Part shown: one piece after another, positions 50,565-63,922 of the stretch | Layout: each line of letters begins with the position of its first letter | How positions within the stretch are numbered: the first letter of the stretch is position 1 | Source: Atopsyche davidsoni | Lineage: Eukaryota > Arthropoda > Insecta > Trichoptera > Hydrobiosidae | Direction of reading: 5' to 3' | Assembly (NCBI GenBank): GCA_022113835.1 | Contig: JAILWY010000009.1 | Location: 4,563,501-4,627,500, forward strand | Length of the DNA stretch: 64,000 nucleotides | Notes under the pieces: model-generated | The model's input: the letters and a program-made list of their open reading frames with translations, nothing else | The model's database searches: none | Told to the model about the DNA's origin: nothing | Program-made: the position numbers and the translations under genes

Positions 50565-53500
50565 TTCTTAATAATTGACCACCACGTGGTTTAAAGTTGT
50601 CCCCGACCTCTTTGGAGTTCCACTCGATTGAATGAGAATCTAAAATAAAAAATCTAATACACCGATATTATATATTTACGCTGGATTTTGGGAGATATTC
50701 CGTATATTATAAATTGTTATCCGCGAGATGATGACTTAACTAGATATAATCCATATTTGTAACAAACATTATTAGCCTTTTGGCTATGTATATTAATTTC
50801 AATGTGAATTGTCTCCACGCTATATTTTTTGATATTTCTAATCGACTATTTTCCTTATCACTGTGGATGAAGTAATTTCGAACAGATAACCCACATTTGT
50901 TTACATCGGCCGCATATCTCAGCTTTAACCTGTAGTGAGATAATTATTGGCAATTAGATATCAAATGGCTTTGTAAACCTTGAAAAAATCGTTATATTTT
51001 TTTGCTATGCCAAACAATACTTTTCTTTAAATATTCATTTTATTTATTCAGATATGTAACTTTTATTCAAATGCACTAATATAAAACATTTGATATTAAT
51101 TTTATTCAAACGTATTTGCTTAGATTTATTCAGTTAGCTAACGTTTTTGAATACTTATTGTTAGAAGCTAATTTTATATCCGGAAAAAATTGATTGATTT
51201 ATGTATACATCGCTATTCAATATTATCCCATATGTATGAAATATAAATAATTAATAAAAAAATCTTTTTATTTAATGAAAATCATTTTTTTAAATATGTT
51301 TTTTGGGGTTCCCAGCCGGGGGTGGATATTGATTCCTCCTCAGCCTAAAACGTGTTTATGATATTTTATAGTTTATTCGAACAACTTTATTCGAATGCAT
51401 CGGTCATATTTTATTTTTGGCACGTTGTTCATAAAACTGCATGCATATGTAACAATTATAATGAAAGATACCATATACATACAAGTTAATCAAAAATAAT
51501 ATTATATGTTACGTTAATATGTAGCGTATTATCTCATATTGATAATAATTAACATAAATATTTTGGCATTAACAATGTGACACAACTGTAAGAGAGGTCT
51601 TGTAAAAATTATCACAAAATTATCATTGACAAAACTGGTTTTGTTTGTTTATTCACGATAGCGCATAAAAATTAAATGGAATTTAAATCACGGAAAAGAA
51701 ATCTGTATTGACAATCAATAATAAGACTATTTACTAAAAAAAACCTAATATCGCTTCTACACTTCGTAATTATGACTTCAAAAGCTTTCGTGCATGCGAA
51801 CTTCAAACGAGCTGCGTGAATCTGTCGTGTGTGATTTAATACATTATTTATGCGGTATCAGTGCTCAGGTATGATCACCTGTCAATACTTATTACAGGCA
51901 GTAATCTAAACAAATACATTCAGGTATTATCTGAAGCACAATTCCATGTGTGTATCTCTTTCGCTATCTCTGGAACCCTGACATTTCGCGTAATCTAATA
52001 TTGTTTTATTTCCTGATTGTTTTGTTAAAAATTTTAAGAATGGATTAATTTTAAAACCACGAACTTGTCCTGGATTTCACCTGTTGAAGATAATTTTTTT
52101 CATTAAATTATTTGTATAAAAATTAAATGTCAATATTTTCTTTAATGCTGAAAGTTAATTGAATACCTAATTACTTAACTTATGAACTTAATGAACAAAA
52201 TTTCATCCAAGTACTGTCTTTTAAAAAGAAACGAACAAAAAGGGAGGTACATACAAACACTTTCATATATTAATATAAATTTACACAATATAATTTACAT
52301 ATAAAAAAAACATTAAAGCAATCAACGAAAAAATTAATGTCACCAAAACAGGACAGGTCATATCAAAGAAGCACTTGTGCATATTGATGCTGCTGCGAAG
52401 AAAATAGGGAGGTACTCTTCGCTCTGAATCCTTCAAATTTATCCATGTTGCTGAGAAATCAGAGACCAACATAATTAAAATGGTTTGTTTGGTTAATAAT
52501 AACGGTTTAAAGTCAGGTCATGTACCGATATTGCCATTATGCTTTGTTTTATGTATGTGTGATTTAAATTTTTTTTGTACGCTCATGGCAGCGTTATATT
52601 ATTTTATTCTACAATGTCTTTAAAAAATCGTCAGATTTGTGAAATAATCATGCAAGTTATTCCGTTTATAAGTTAATAAAAATTATTGATTATAATCAAC
52701 ATCGTTAGCATAGAGTACAGCATTGCAACCGCTCAATTTTCTTGGTTCGGTTTGGATGCTCCGAGTGAGAGTCGGCTTGGTTTTTCTGAGCCCAGGTCTC
52801 ATCTGGCGCGCATGTGTGCCGCGTGGCCTTGGCCCGAGGTCCACCTGACTAATATTTTATTAAAATTAAGCAAATTTGCAATTTTTAATTCCTCCTTTGC
52901 GTGAGTTCTACCAGACGCTCCGCGGTCTGCGAGCGGAGGTTCCCAAATCGCACTATAATATAACATCGCGATCAGTTGTAGTGCCGAATCACATTTTTTT
53001 GTGATTGTCGTTTAATTTTGTTCTCGCGTTGAAATTAATATTTGTTTGTACTCCGCGATGTAAATGAACTTCAGACTCGCTTTTTATTGAAAGGAATTAG
53101 GTATGCATACAAATACATAACTCCGAAATTAAATTGTATTTTTATTTTACTGCCACTAAGAGACTTGTCTTTAGTTAATTTTAACGCTGATCATTTACGA
53201 CGAGTTTTTATTGCTTAGAGATGATTACAATATGTAGTAAATTTTTTTTTTTTTAATATATATAAGTATATATATTTTTTTTAATTCTCTATTTTGAAAT
53301 AGCATTTACTCATGTGTGCGCTTAGGTAATTTATTTTAATTTGATGTTTATGTTATTGAATTTTTTTTTCAACAGCTGATTCACGGATGCCATCTACTTG
53401 AATTGTTTATTCTACAAGGTACAATTATAAATAAAACCTTTTTATTTTTTTAAATTAAGGCTAATTAAATTTATTTAACCTAGTATAATTATTCATAATT

Positions 53501-53990
53501 ATTAATTAAATCTTTTTTCTCCTTTTAATTAGAATTTATTAACATGGCTCTTGGAAAGTATTAGGTATTCAGGGTTTTAAGTGTTATTTAGCTTTGTTTT
53601 TTTTAACATCCGTGTACCTTCCTACTACCTATGATTTAACTGACAACATTCATTTGATACGGTTACTATTTGGAGTAATATTTTCCCCAAGCACCCGGTT
53701 ACGCGTAGCATCGATATGCTCAACTTCGTTCACACTTAAAATATCGGTATGTAAATAGATTTGAGTTCGTGTCCTTATTTTATGTGGTGGGCAGACATAC
53801 CAAAATTGGTGAAAACTATTTATATCAATCATAAAAAACAAGCATATTTTTACTATCCTTTTAACTAATGCTATCTAAGATTAATGCAGAAGAAAATAAT
53901 TATTTTCAACTTTTAAATTACTTTGTATGTGTTTTAAAATGATCGATGTTTATAAAATATTATCACTGCATAAAAAATATTATCATACAA
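50565..53990. other. AT-rich DNA with one GC patch at 52740-52910
   Basis: Within the patch a plus frame (EPRSHLARMCAAWPWPEVHL ...) ends at a good donor TTTGC|GTGAGT, but its phase does not fit exon 1 at 48879. Long T/A runs occur near 53240. Otherwise empty. Confidence 0.4.
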
Positions 53991-53997
53991 ATTAAAA

Positions 53998-54045
53998 TTC
54001 GATTAGAGCATGGGCTGTCGATCGAGAGGTCCCCGTTCAGGTAAA
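53998..54045 (+). repeat. tRNA-like SINE fragment
   Basis: GATTAGAGCATGGGCTGTCG then GAGAGGTCCCCGTTCAGGT resembles the anticodon-to-T-arm part of tRNA-derived SINEs. The B box (GTTCAGGT) is degraded. The same spot also resembles a splice donor (CAG|GTAAATG), which is judged fortuitous. Confidence 0.35.
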
Positions 54046-54289
54046 TGAATGCCACAATGATGTTATGAGACTCACGCCTTCTACAGTTGGGTCAAAGATG
54101 ATTTGTATTGACATTGCATGGGTGACATTGGTGATTGCATCACATTTTTCGTTATTGAGAGAAGCTCTCTAGTCGATAGTATTCTGTTCACATCCAGTTT
54201 TATCGCATATAAAACAATAGTGTCCGTAAGTATTCGTGCTCGCAGGTAACATGAGAATTTACGTACGGGTAGGTAGAATTTTTTTTTGG

Positions 54290-54420
54290 AAAATCCTATT
54301 TCTCGATAGCGTATCGCGCGATTGATAGCGCTATCTGCTACAGTTCGCAGGATGATTGCGATAATTGCGGGCCGGGAGCCATCGCGGAGACGCCGCGCGA
54401 GACGTCGCATGGAGACTTTT
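54290..54420 (-). promoter_or_regulatory. Cluster of short palindromes; overlaps a 109-codon ATG frame
   Basis: GATAGCGCTATC and ATCGCGCGAT are perfect palindromes about 10 bases apart. A minus frame starting at a true ATG (54410) runs 109 codons to 54081, Arg-rich at first, with no domain. A regulatory reading is preferred. Confidence 0.3.
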
Positions 54421-55086
54421 TAAGTGGCGCGGTCAATTGATTATTTCCTCCGCACTCTTCCTTTGACATAAAAAGTTCCACTTTGATCTTCATACGTCGT
54501 CCGATAAATTACCGTCTTCGACACTCGTATCGGAACATTGCACGCAACGTCGGCTCATATGCTCTCAGCTGTTTTGTCTTCGATATTCAATCAAGATATT
54601 TGGGATTCCTTCTCAATTCATTTTGCTGTCACGTCACTCTACAGAGACATAATATATAAAAAAAAATTTAAGTTTGATAATGTCTACGATTCAAAAATAC
54701 AGCAATAATGACTTAATGAATACAAACCTTATATTTTAAAGGACTTTTGTCTAAAAATATATTTTTCCATGTGAAACATTACTAGCAAGACGATCTTTTT
54801 CTGAGCGCTAGTAAATTTTTTATGAAAAAAAATCTTTGGGTTTTAATTTTTCAGTAAAATTTTTTTCATGAAAAGGAGAAATTCAGAAAATTGTTGTAGT
54901 GAAATTTTATTTGTTAAAGCACAATATAATAATAATCAGAATAACTAAGTGATATTTCTCTTATTAGATTAATATTTTTTGTGTCTATTTAAAAAAAAAA
55001 AAAAAATATCTAATTGCAGACTCATCATTTAATCGAAACTAATTCAGTCATAATAGTGTTATAAAAACGGCAGGTGATTGGAATAC

Positions 55087-55140
55087 CTGCGTCATGTCCG
55101 AGGACAGCCGCGGCCTCGCAGCGGTCCAGGCCAGCCTGAC
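55087..55140 (-). other. GC patch, pseudo-exon or exon of 54 nt
   Basis: Between an acceptor TTGAACCCTTTCTGAG and a donor GCAG|GTATTC. Two frames are open (VRLAWTAARPRLSSDMTQ or QAGLDRCEAAAVLGHDA). Confidence 0.2.
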
Positions 55141-56813
55141 CTCAGAAAGGGTTCAATAGAAAAGGGGTTCTTGCTATTTTCCTTTTCTCAGAGTTACAGA
55201 ATTAGATTGCGATTACACTAATTTTGATTCACAGGTTGAATGAGTTAATTATATTTTACTTGGAATTTCGCCGGATGTGGTTGTTTTTAATCCAAACAGT
55301 AGTTTGTGTTGTTTAGTATTTGGTAAATTATAAATCTTTCCTTAGAAACAGTCATATAAAATCTTATCTTACTATACGATAATAGGTTATATATGCTTTT
55401 TGGTTTATTTGGTACTTCAAGATAGCACATTACATTTTTATAGAGATTTTAACAGAACATAGATTAAGTTAAGCCATCTTGAATAATTACTGAAAATTTT
55501 ATGTTTGAATTCTAGGACAGATATTATGCAAATAAGCAACGTTTTAAAAATGTATATTAAACAAACAATCATAGTTCTTGTGGATTGTTTCATTTAATTG
55601 ACATACTTTGTGTTATTACAAACAGCACGGCGTAATTAACGTCTATCTCATGCGTATGCTAATACTTTTATTAATAACACGGATTTCCTATACGGTTATT
55701 ACAATCTCGTTTTTACTTATATTATGTTCAATACTTTTTTAATATTCTTAATCTGCAGACAAAGTTACGTATATAAATTATTATATATCAATTCAACAAA
55801 AAATCAACCAAAATACACTTTGGGTACTCAGTGCTACTAATGACACGGAGTCTTGAATATTTTATAGTCTACATACAAAAATGAGCCAGGTGAGAGCTGT
55901 TGCATATTTAAAATATGTATATATTATTTTAATAATACTACCACTAAGCAGGGATCAGCAAACGTGGCATGATCACTTGTTTCCTGGTTCAGTTTTTGTG
56001 CAGTTGCACCAATTAACGCCGATTCTACACGCTTAAGGAGAAAAACTCATTAAATGGTTTTTTTTACTATTGACAGATTGAGCATTTGAAACTCGAGTAA
56101 CTGTTTCATTTTCAACAAAACTGCTTGATTTACTTAGCGCTTTTGCAAGTATTTGGTACCTTGTTACTTTTTCTTTAATTTATAAAAAATATATAAATAA
56201 ACGGAAGTACTGCTCCAGCTGATGATATTTTATTCCACACCATTGCTATTAAGCGATTAGCTGTTGAGAAATTAACATTATCTTAATTATTTTTTTATAA
56301 TATTTACATTTGAATCCGGCTATATAAAGATTTAAGTAATTGTTCGGCAACTCAAAGTAGTTGCCTTAAATGAAGATATGCTGAAAATATCAATTTTGTG
56401 TCACCTAGAAGTTTTACTTTCGGTTTCACGAGGAACAAAGCACGTATTGAATTTAAAGATATTAAAATGTTAAAATGACACTTTGTAGTCAACAGGCAAA
56501 ACAGTGCGTATTTGTTTTGAAAATACAAGCGTTTATTGGTCATATAATTCAATAGAATCTATAAATCTACCGTAGAAAATCTGAGCCTCTCCGTATGCAT
56601 GTTTATTGTCAATTAACATATTCCGATAGAGGTCGGCGGCGTCCCAGCTCAAAACTGCATTTTGCTGTCTCAAGGATACTCGCTGGTGTTGCATCTTTGA
56701 AATCACGTTTGATTTTTTATTAGAGAATTATACAAAGCAAAGCGTGCTATCGATGAATTTCGGTTTCGTTTGGATACACACTGAAAAATTCCGGTTATGA
56801 ATTCACAAAAACA

Positions 56814-56915
56814 ATGGCTGACAAACAAAACTGGCGCAAGGGACATGCTCACGTTACTCAGGAAGAATTAAACCACATTGGTAGTGCTAGAGGTATTCGT
56901 TTTAAATCGGAGTAA
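56814..56915 (+). CDS. Short ORF, 33 aa, unknown, coding-like
   Basis: ATGGCT start in good context (ACAATGG), reading MADKQNWRKGHAHVTQEELN and ending GSARGIRFKSE. The frame is open upstream for about 20 codons. Composition is hydrophilic and unlike the AT-rich surroundings. It could be a coding remnant of a transposon or an exon. Not identified. Confidence 0.25.
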   Translation: MADKQNWRKGHAHVTQEELNHIGSARGIRFKSE

Positions 56916-57412
56916 ATGACACAAATAATTCAATGACATTGCTGATTAAAATTTAAATGATATAAGTTTGTGTTTCAGTAGAATATTACAAATAGTATGA
57001 ATGATATAAAGATCTAAATTATTACTTTCGTAGCAACTCGTTTAAGATATACATTTTGTTAATCTACGCCCGCAAAATATATTTGTGCACACGTAGCTTT
57101 ATGCGTATCGGTTGTTGTAATTATAATATGTATATTTTTAGAATAGTTAGGCTTAAAAGTTTGCTTTTACGTTTTGCGAAAGCGGAGCGAGAGTAATCAC
57201 TATTAATCGCAATGAAGCTGTCATTTTCACTCAAGTTCCCCCCTTCCATTGTTGTATGTATTAGAAAACTGCTCAATTTTAAATTGCAATTTAAGAAATA
57301 ACGGATTTAGTTAATTCAATTTGCAGCGTGTAAACGGCTTCCCATGAAATTGTCGATTTTTGCAGGGATTCGCGCCCGTGACCATTTATGCCCAGTGGTT
57401 ACCACTAATTAC

Positions 57413-57539
57413 CTTTTCCGTCCGATCCGGCAGTTCTTTGGTGGAGTTTTTCTCGGCGACTCGCCCGGCTCGGCCAGAACCGACGAATGCACTCCAATGA
57501 GCGGTCCGTCGTCTCCGTCGCTCTTCACGCTCAGGCGGT
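57413..57539 (-). CDS. Candidate internal exon, 127 nt
   Basis: Acceptor TTATCTCCATCTTCAG with a long pyrimidine tract, and donor AAAAG|GTAATT. The best frame (entry after 1 base, exit with 2) reads RLSVKSDGDDGPLIGVHSSV and ends SPRKTPPKNCRIGRK, with G or C at about two thirds of third positions. A second frame is also open. No family recognised. It is the best-looking of the dispersed minus-strand exon candidates. Confidence 0.32.
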
Positions 57540-57929
57540 CTGAAGATGGAGATAACAAACAACAAAGAAAAAATGTTGTAAATTTGATGTGTATTTTTAA
57601 CATTAAGCATTCAATTATAGTACTGTAGTAAATTCGGCCGATATAAAATACTATTTTTCATTGAAGAAAAAGTGGTGCTACGCACTTTGGTGTTACAATA
57701 AGATATACAAAATGCGTATTTGTAATTTTGCATTTGATTACATAAAAAATTCTACAACGCGAAGCATCAAACAAGGCGTCTGTGCACTCAGCACAAAAAC
57801 TACTACTACATGGTAGATTTTATCTTTGACTTTTGTCCGGGTGACAAAAATGATTCCGGAGTTTTGTAGATTAGGTTGTTTTATATAGATTGCCATCTCA
57901 TGGCCGGTTCTGGAAGAGTTGATCACTAA

Positions 57930-58050
57930 AACCGAGAGTCGGCCTTCGCGCGGCCGGTTCGTATGGGCCGGCGCGGCGCTTATGTCACCGGCTTTCGCTG
58001 CCTGACGTCACCCGCGCCAGACGCCGGCCAGACGAGCGCGCGACCAAAAC
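57930..58050. promoter_or_regulatory. CpG island with perfect CRE
   Basis: TGACGTCA at 58003-58010 in a very GC-rich 120-bp block with several CCGGCC/GGCCGG dyads. It lies about 390 bp upstream (minus sense) of the exon candidate at 57539, so it could be its promoter, but it has no initiator. Confidence 0.42.
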
Positions 58051-59220
58051 ACCGTGTTATGTTTCCCTTATCCACAGAAGACACACCATAATGTACAATG
58101 CCTACTTGCTGATACGTTGGATTATTAGTTCAAAGACATCTGCATAATATTGGACGTGAGATTTTGAGACATGAGATTCATGAGGCACTCGTCGCTGTTT
58201 CGCTTCTGCGAATACGCGAAACGGTAAGATCACCGGTACGCATATTGGGTTCTCAGTCTTGGATTTATTTTTCTACGTGCCAGTTTTTTTATACCGCTCT
58301 TTGAGTATTGTGAATTATCTTCTAGTGTTGTATTGTATCTTTTTTTTTGATGTGAGTTCAAATATCAAATTTAATACGTCGTCTGGCGTATATATATTTT
58401 TTATATAAGTACAAATCAAATATGATTTTTTTTACAATTCACACGTTTACTTTCTTTTGTTGTGTTTATTTATGTATTAAAGAAGTTTTTTAGAAAAATA
58501 AAAATGAAAAATTTTTAAATAAAAATATTTTGTCAAACATAGAATAATTCTGAGACACACATTTATGTAAAATTAAAAAAGTGATTTTTGATTAATCAAT
58601 AAGAAATCATCTACTCTACATCTACAGATCTTTGCCCCCTTACTGATAATTTGGTCTCACTGGCCCCGAATAAATAGCAACTTTTGATTGATTCCATAAT
58701 TAATTAGCAATTCAAGTAATGTAAATGATTGCGGACCTAATGAGATAAGCGTACGCGAATGTGTGCCTGAAATACTTAATAATTTTAATTCAATTGAATT
58801 TTTCACACCTATTCCAATAAAACAATTTCAATGTCACTCACTATTTAATTTCTGAAGTAATTAGTCATAATTTTTTCACAAAAAACCATTAGTTATTCGT
58901 AAAAAAAAAATGACTGCTCAATTGTCTACAAATTATATATTATTATAAACTTCTGGTTGTTATGTTTTCGTCTTTTAAAACGCGATCAAGGTTTTTTCTT
59001 AAATATTCAATAGAATTATACACTGTAGTCAAATAATATTTGTTTTTCTTATCTTATCACATAAGTAAAAACTTTTGAGATATATATACCCTTCTTCGTT
59101 GTTTTTATTTTATTCAAACATCAGTTATACGGAAAAAAACTGCTTTGAGCTATAAATATTTTCTTATGTATGATGTTTAATGAGGGAAACGTATGTTTAA
59201 TCAACACACACATGTATTAG

Positions 59221-59388
59221 TATTATAATGATAAAAGTAACTTTGAATTTTGTCTTCACTTTGAGTTTATTAAATTTTTTGCATTACTAGTTTCGACAAA
59301 AATAGACTAGGTCATCATTAGATGCTAACTAAATTTAGTTATGCATCTGATGATGGCAATATACAAAGGTACTTTTATCATTATAATA
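59221..59388. mobile_element. MITE-like element with nested palindromes
   Basis: The outer arms 59221-59244 and 59365-59388 are inverted repeats of 24 bp with one mismatch. Inside is a second near-perfect hairpin: CATCATTAGATGC (59313-59325) against GCATCTGATGATG (59343-59355), closed by the perfect 16-bp palindrome TAACTAAATTTAGTTA (59326-59341). This nested fold is typical of foldback MITEs. No clean target duplication is visible, so the family is not assigned. Confidence 0.6.
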
Positions 59389-60379
59389 ATGGATCTTCAC
59401 CGATCAAATGCCTTGTCCCTCAACAAGATTACTAGTATTAACTAGCCCTTAGGTAGCGAAGCATAATTTTCCACCTGTGTTATTAGCAATATTGAGGCAT
59501 ATCGAATCCCAGACACCTTTAGTAGAAGTATATACGAGTTTAATCAGTGCGCTATTGTCGTCAAATAAAACAAACTGTAAAGTTCACTTCGCAAAACTTG
59601 TTTCTGTCAATTTCGGTTTTAAATATAATAATTAGGATGTATCATAATTTAATTAAGTAGTAATCTCTATTTTATTTAATATAATTTATATTTAGACTGA
59701 GGGTTGTGTTTGAACACCAGAAAAGGTTTTGCTTGAAATCATAGACGAAAAGGTCTACTTGGTAGATAAAATGTAATGGCTGATACCAATGAAAACATTT
59801 CGATCTGTTACTCCAATTACATACAAACAGATGCCAACTTAAATTTAAATGTTCTTTTTGATTATAACGTCGGATAAAATTCATATAATTTTTAAGGTAA
59901 GTAAATCTCCCTTAGAAGCAGGTGTGCTTTAGGTGACTTTGTATTTTAAAACATGTTAATTTGTCTGTAAAACAATATTTAAAGAGTCTTTCTTGCATAC
60001 ATAATTTTTATTTTGAGTACGCTATCGTTGTCATGTTTCACACCTCATGTCCGATATCAGTTTGCATTTAATGATATGTTTAATATAATAAATGTGTGCT
60101 TTATTTTCAAATCAATGTTTCATGTTTCACCCACATTTAACATGCAAATAGATTTGATATACTCTGCGACTTAGTTAGATATAATACATGCCTTCGTTTA
60201 TGTCATTTGTAGGGCCGAGTGGTGTCATCGTGCGTTTACACATCTCATTTAAATTAATCAGGCTGTTTTCAAACACATCCATTCATGAAGGAGGCTAACG
60301 CATTGTATTATTTCCTAGCTCCCATTCAGATGTTGTCCGAACAAAAAATCAGTTGTACATAGTTGTTGCATTGTTGAAA

Positions 60380-60690
60380 ACAATGGCAAATTAGCGGCCG
60401 CTGGGCGTATCTACGCAGAGTGGTACGAATTAATGGACGGACTGCGCCACGATAGCCGCCACGAGCGGGTCAGTGCACTGTAGGGTGACCATGACCTCCG
60501 CGCTGATAAAGAATACCCCACGGCTTGTCTATTTATGTTATCGATAAGAAAAATATAAATACCGCGAGGTGTCGTCACCGCCATTCATTGTTTACCGGCA
60601 CTTGATAAAATCAATACAATAATTTATCGATTGCTTATTGTACAGTATGCTTCAGGTGCTTACGTAAGGATATCCTATTTTTACAGGATA
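60380..60690. promoter_or_regulatory. Regulatory-looking block with nuclear-receptor, GATA and DRE sites
   Basis: TGACCATGACCT (near 60486) is a direct repeat of TGACCT-like half sites. TTATCGATAA (60538-60547) is a palindrome containing the DREF site TATCGATA. CTGATAAAG is a GATA site. CTTACGTAAG and AGGATATCCT (60659-60676) are two overlapping perfect palindromes, the first a PAR-bZIP site. A plus frame over the GC part (GRIYAEWYELMDGLRHDSRH) is open but lacks a good donor. Confidence 0.45.
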
Positions 60691-60699
60691 ATCAACTTA

Positions 60700-63600
60700 C
60701 GGTCATAGACCATGCTTGTATGTGTAGATAAGTCTGCTTTCTAGTTGTTTTACATTATTATTATTTTTACCTAACCCAACCTGTAATAATACTGAATTCT
60801 AGTTATAACAAGAAATGCACATTTGTCATACGATCAATTTTGTAAATAAAAATAAAAATTTAAAACTTGATAGCAAACTGTTTGAGTTGGCCATCAGGCT
60901 AGAGTCCCTTAAAAATAAACGAGAGGTTTTCTATAAAAATTATGCTCAGAATTGGAATATTAAAAAAAATGAAATAAGTTTGATTAAATAGAATCGCGGT
61001 TTTGAAGCTAAAAATATACATTTATTTTGATTATCAACACGAGGTATCACTGTGTATTTACAGCGTTTTAATTATAGTAATTAGTATTTTTATTTTGCTG
61101 TATAAGCGCGTGTTCATTTAATAACATAATCAATCCCCAGCGCGTGATTTGGGCCATTATTAAATATTATTTTAATTTTATACAGATTCTGCAGGTGTTT
61201 TTACTATAAATTAGATGCATGTTTATTTATTTTATTAAGTCAAATTATATCTTATTAAGTTTAAAAATTTAATAACGTGAAAAATTATTTATGTAATTTC
61301 TACTTATTATTCGATGTAATCGTTTTTTTACTTCCACATCCAGGCAGTGTCCAAATTGATTGTTTATTTGGAGGCGTTCAGTGTTTGTGGTAAATAAAAT
61401 ATCAGTTTATTAGAGATAAGTAAAAAATACTTATTGTCTAATAATATGGTAAACAATCTAGCGGTATTAAGACATTAATACAAAAATAACAACATTAAAT
61501 TATTTCATTACAATTTTAAAGGTTTTCATAGGAAGTGTATATGGTTCAATAAATTTTATGCGTGTCGTTTTTAATTTTATTCAACATATTAAAAAAATGA
61601 TTATCCGAGAAACGCCTACTTCTGTTTTATTTGGGAATTTTCTTTGCTGAAGGTCGTAATTCGTGTGTAGGCCCGGTATTCAAAGGTCCCTAACCATTTT
61701 TTTATTTTATCTTTTCCTTTCCTCTGTCGACGTGGTAATACTCTGGAAGTGTATAATTCCGATCATCAACATACTATTATATGTGAGCCTATAGGCTTAT
61801 GTGATATTACCTGTACCTTATGAATGCTTGTGACGAGAAAGACATTCATACGCGATCTCAATTCGTAATAGTATGTAAAAATGAATTTAACGTCAAAATT
61901 GTGTGCATAATTTTCTTTATTGGAACAATGACTCTAATGGGCAAGGTTGGGTTATGTTAGGTTGTTTTCATTTGAAATTGAATTTGTAATCTTAAAAAAA
62001 TAATTATTTTTCCACTTTTCCATCAGATTTTATCTAAGTTGATTTTAAATTTTAAACTGTGTTTTGCAACTGTGTAAAGTACAAATATTTCTTTTCGGAT
62101 GGGCCATGTGTTATAAACACCCTTTATGCAACAATGGTTTTGTTTTGTTTTTTGTACGTATTTGAACCAAGCTTGTTAAAATGCACACCATAGGAGGTGA
62201 CGTGTGCGAGATTATTATTATAATAAAAACAACGTGCTCTCTCTCTCTCGAGTTTGTTAGTAAAAAAATGCCAAATTTCTATGGACCTTCGTATTGTGAT
62301 TCGGTTATTTGTTCGTTGTGTTGCTTGAGTTTAGTCATCCAAACATCAAGTTTGGCGTCGTTAATTATTTACAATGGCAGTAACTCAGCCAAAGCTTATT
62401 GGGTTTATTGTTTTTTCGCATTCAAAGCGACCATAAACAAAATTTCGGAAAAAATATATGCGCATTACATATTTGATTTATGACATGTAAATGTTAGTTG
62501 AACTGATTCAGAATTATCAATCCGCACTTTCAAGTAGTAACATGTGCATTTGTTTAAGTATCAAATCTATACTGAAGTGTAATAAAATACGCCACGTGTT
62601 AAAAATTATTGCGATGCAAACTTATGTTTTCTTAATATTTGTGCATTTGTGAAGAGTGTTACCAAAAATTTACACTAGTATAAGATGAAAAATAACCATC
62701 GTCGCACAAATCCTAATAATTCGATATGTTTACAACATTGATTCATCGGGACGATATTTGAATACAAAATTCAAAGTATTGTTTGTTTTTGTAAATATAG
62801 CATTTTTTGTTTATTTTCTTAATATTTTTAATGCCTAGCATTTTGTTCGTGTGCTTGCATGTGCAGTTTAAGAACCCACTGTACGCTATAAAATAAATAT
62901 CCGTTTCACAAGTTTCTATAATTTCTAATCCCCGTGTCGATTGCGGAATTCTCTCAGAAGTATCTTCAAAAGCGTGCATATTCTGATGATATATTTTGAA
63001 TGGGTGTTCAGTGAATTTTGCAGTTGTGTGATTGCGCGGGGGCCGCAGATCTGTGTCACTCGACCTGCGTTGGGACGTTTTCGGGCGAGCATGCACCTTC
63101 CTACGCCGCTTAAATTATACTAATCGTCGATGACAATACCTGGTGTTATCATAATTGTGAATAATTACAGAAAAAACTTGTTTTCGACGTTGCTTAGTAC
63201 AAAACGAATGCGCCCGTAGAATTCGGCTGCATTAATAACGACATATTCAATAACGTATAAAACTAAAGATTGACCTAAATATTTAAAGCAAAATAAACAC
63301 AAAATTTTCTAGTATTAAATAATAAACTGTACAATCCGCATGTATTGAAAAATACTTTACGCAAAAAAATGTCTTATTTCACATGGTAATGCCGCTTTAA
63401 GTATTATCGATCGACCATAAAAAAATACAAGGAATAATACGGGTCGAATTTATAAATATGCGAAATACTGATTCACGGCCCTATCACTACGAGGCATGCC
63501 ATCCCAGATAATGTTGACCAGCAAAGCGAATGAAACCGTTCGAATCTAAAATATCTAAAAATGTAAATAGCGCCCGTTCACGCCTACCCGAGAGAACGAA

Positions 63601-63700
63601 GCGGAATGACATCTCGAGGTCCATGACCCATGCGTTGCGTTAATATCCATATATCATAGTTAACCTCTGGCGGATTGTAAATATTATTGAATCTTCCACC
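60700..63700. other. AT-rich DNA, no gene seen
   Basis: A short CT repeat near 62240 and the frames at 62181-62483 and 62743-63096 are at noise level. One TTAGG-like tract lies near 61950. Confidence 0.5.
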
Positions 63701-63724
63701 AGAAGTGCGCTGTTTTTTTTGCAG

Positions 63725-63890
63725 TGCATGTTCGGGCCGGTAGCGGCTTCGGTGCGCTGAGCGACGCCCGCATGATTAATTTATTGCCAGACAATACGAG
63801 CTTCTTGATAAAGCAGAATCTGCCTGCTCTCTTCGCTCCGACATGTTCAATGAATTTGCACGTTATGCAAAATACAGTGTGAACCGTCTA
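63725..63890 (+). CDS. Candidate terminal exon, plus strand
   Basis: An excellent acceptor (GCTGTTTTTTTTGCAG) is followed by one open frame of about 50 codons, entered after 1 base: HVRAGSGFGALSDARMINLL ..., ending ...MNLHVMQNTV and TGA. The phase matches exon 1 at 48864-48879, which would give MLTELVHVRAGSGF. The GC-rich first half could equally be a conserved regulatory element (GATTAATTTATTG). Confidence 0.25.
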
Positions 63891-63897
63891 CACGTCC

Positions 63898-63922
63898 TTT
63901 TTTTTTTTTTTTTTTTTTTTTT
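63898..63922. repeat. 25-base poly(T)
   Basis: Longest homopolymer in the window. On the minus strand it could be the poly(A) tail of a retrotransposed sequence, but nothing recognisable precedes it. Sequencing error in length is likely. Confidence 0.9.

Noticed and set aside
53998..54048. Splice donor CAG|GTAAATG
   Set aside because: It lies in a tRNA-like SINE fragment and no coding exon precedes it.
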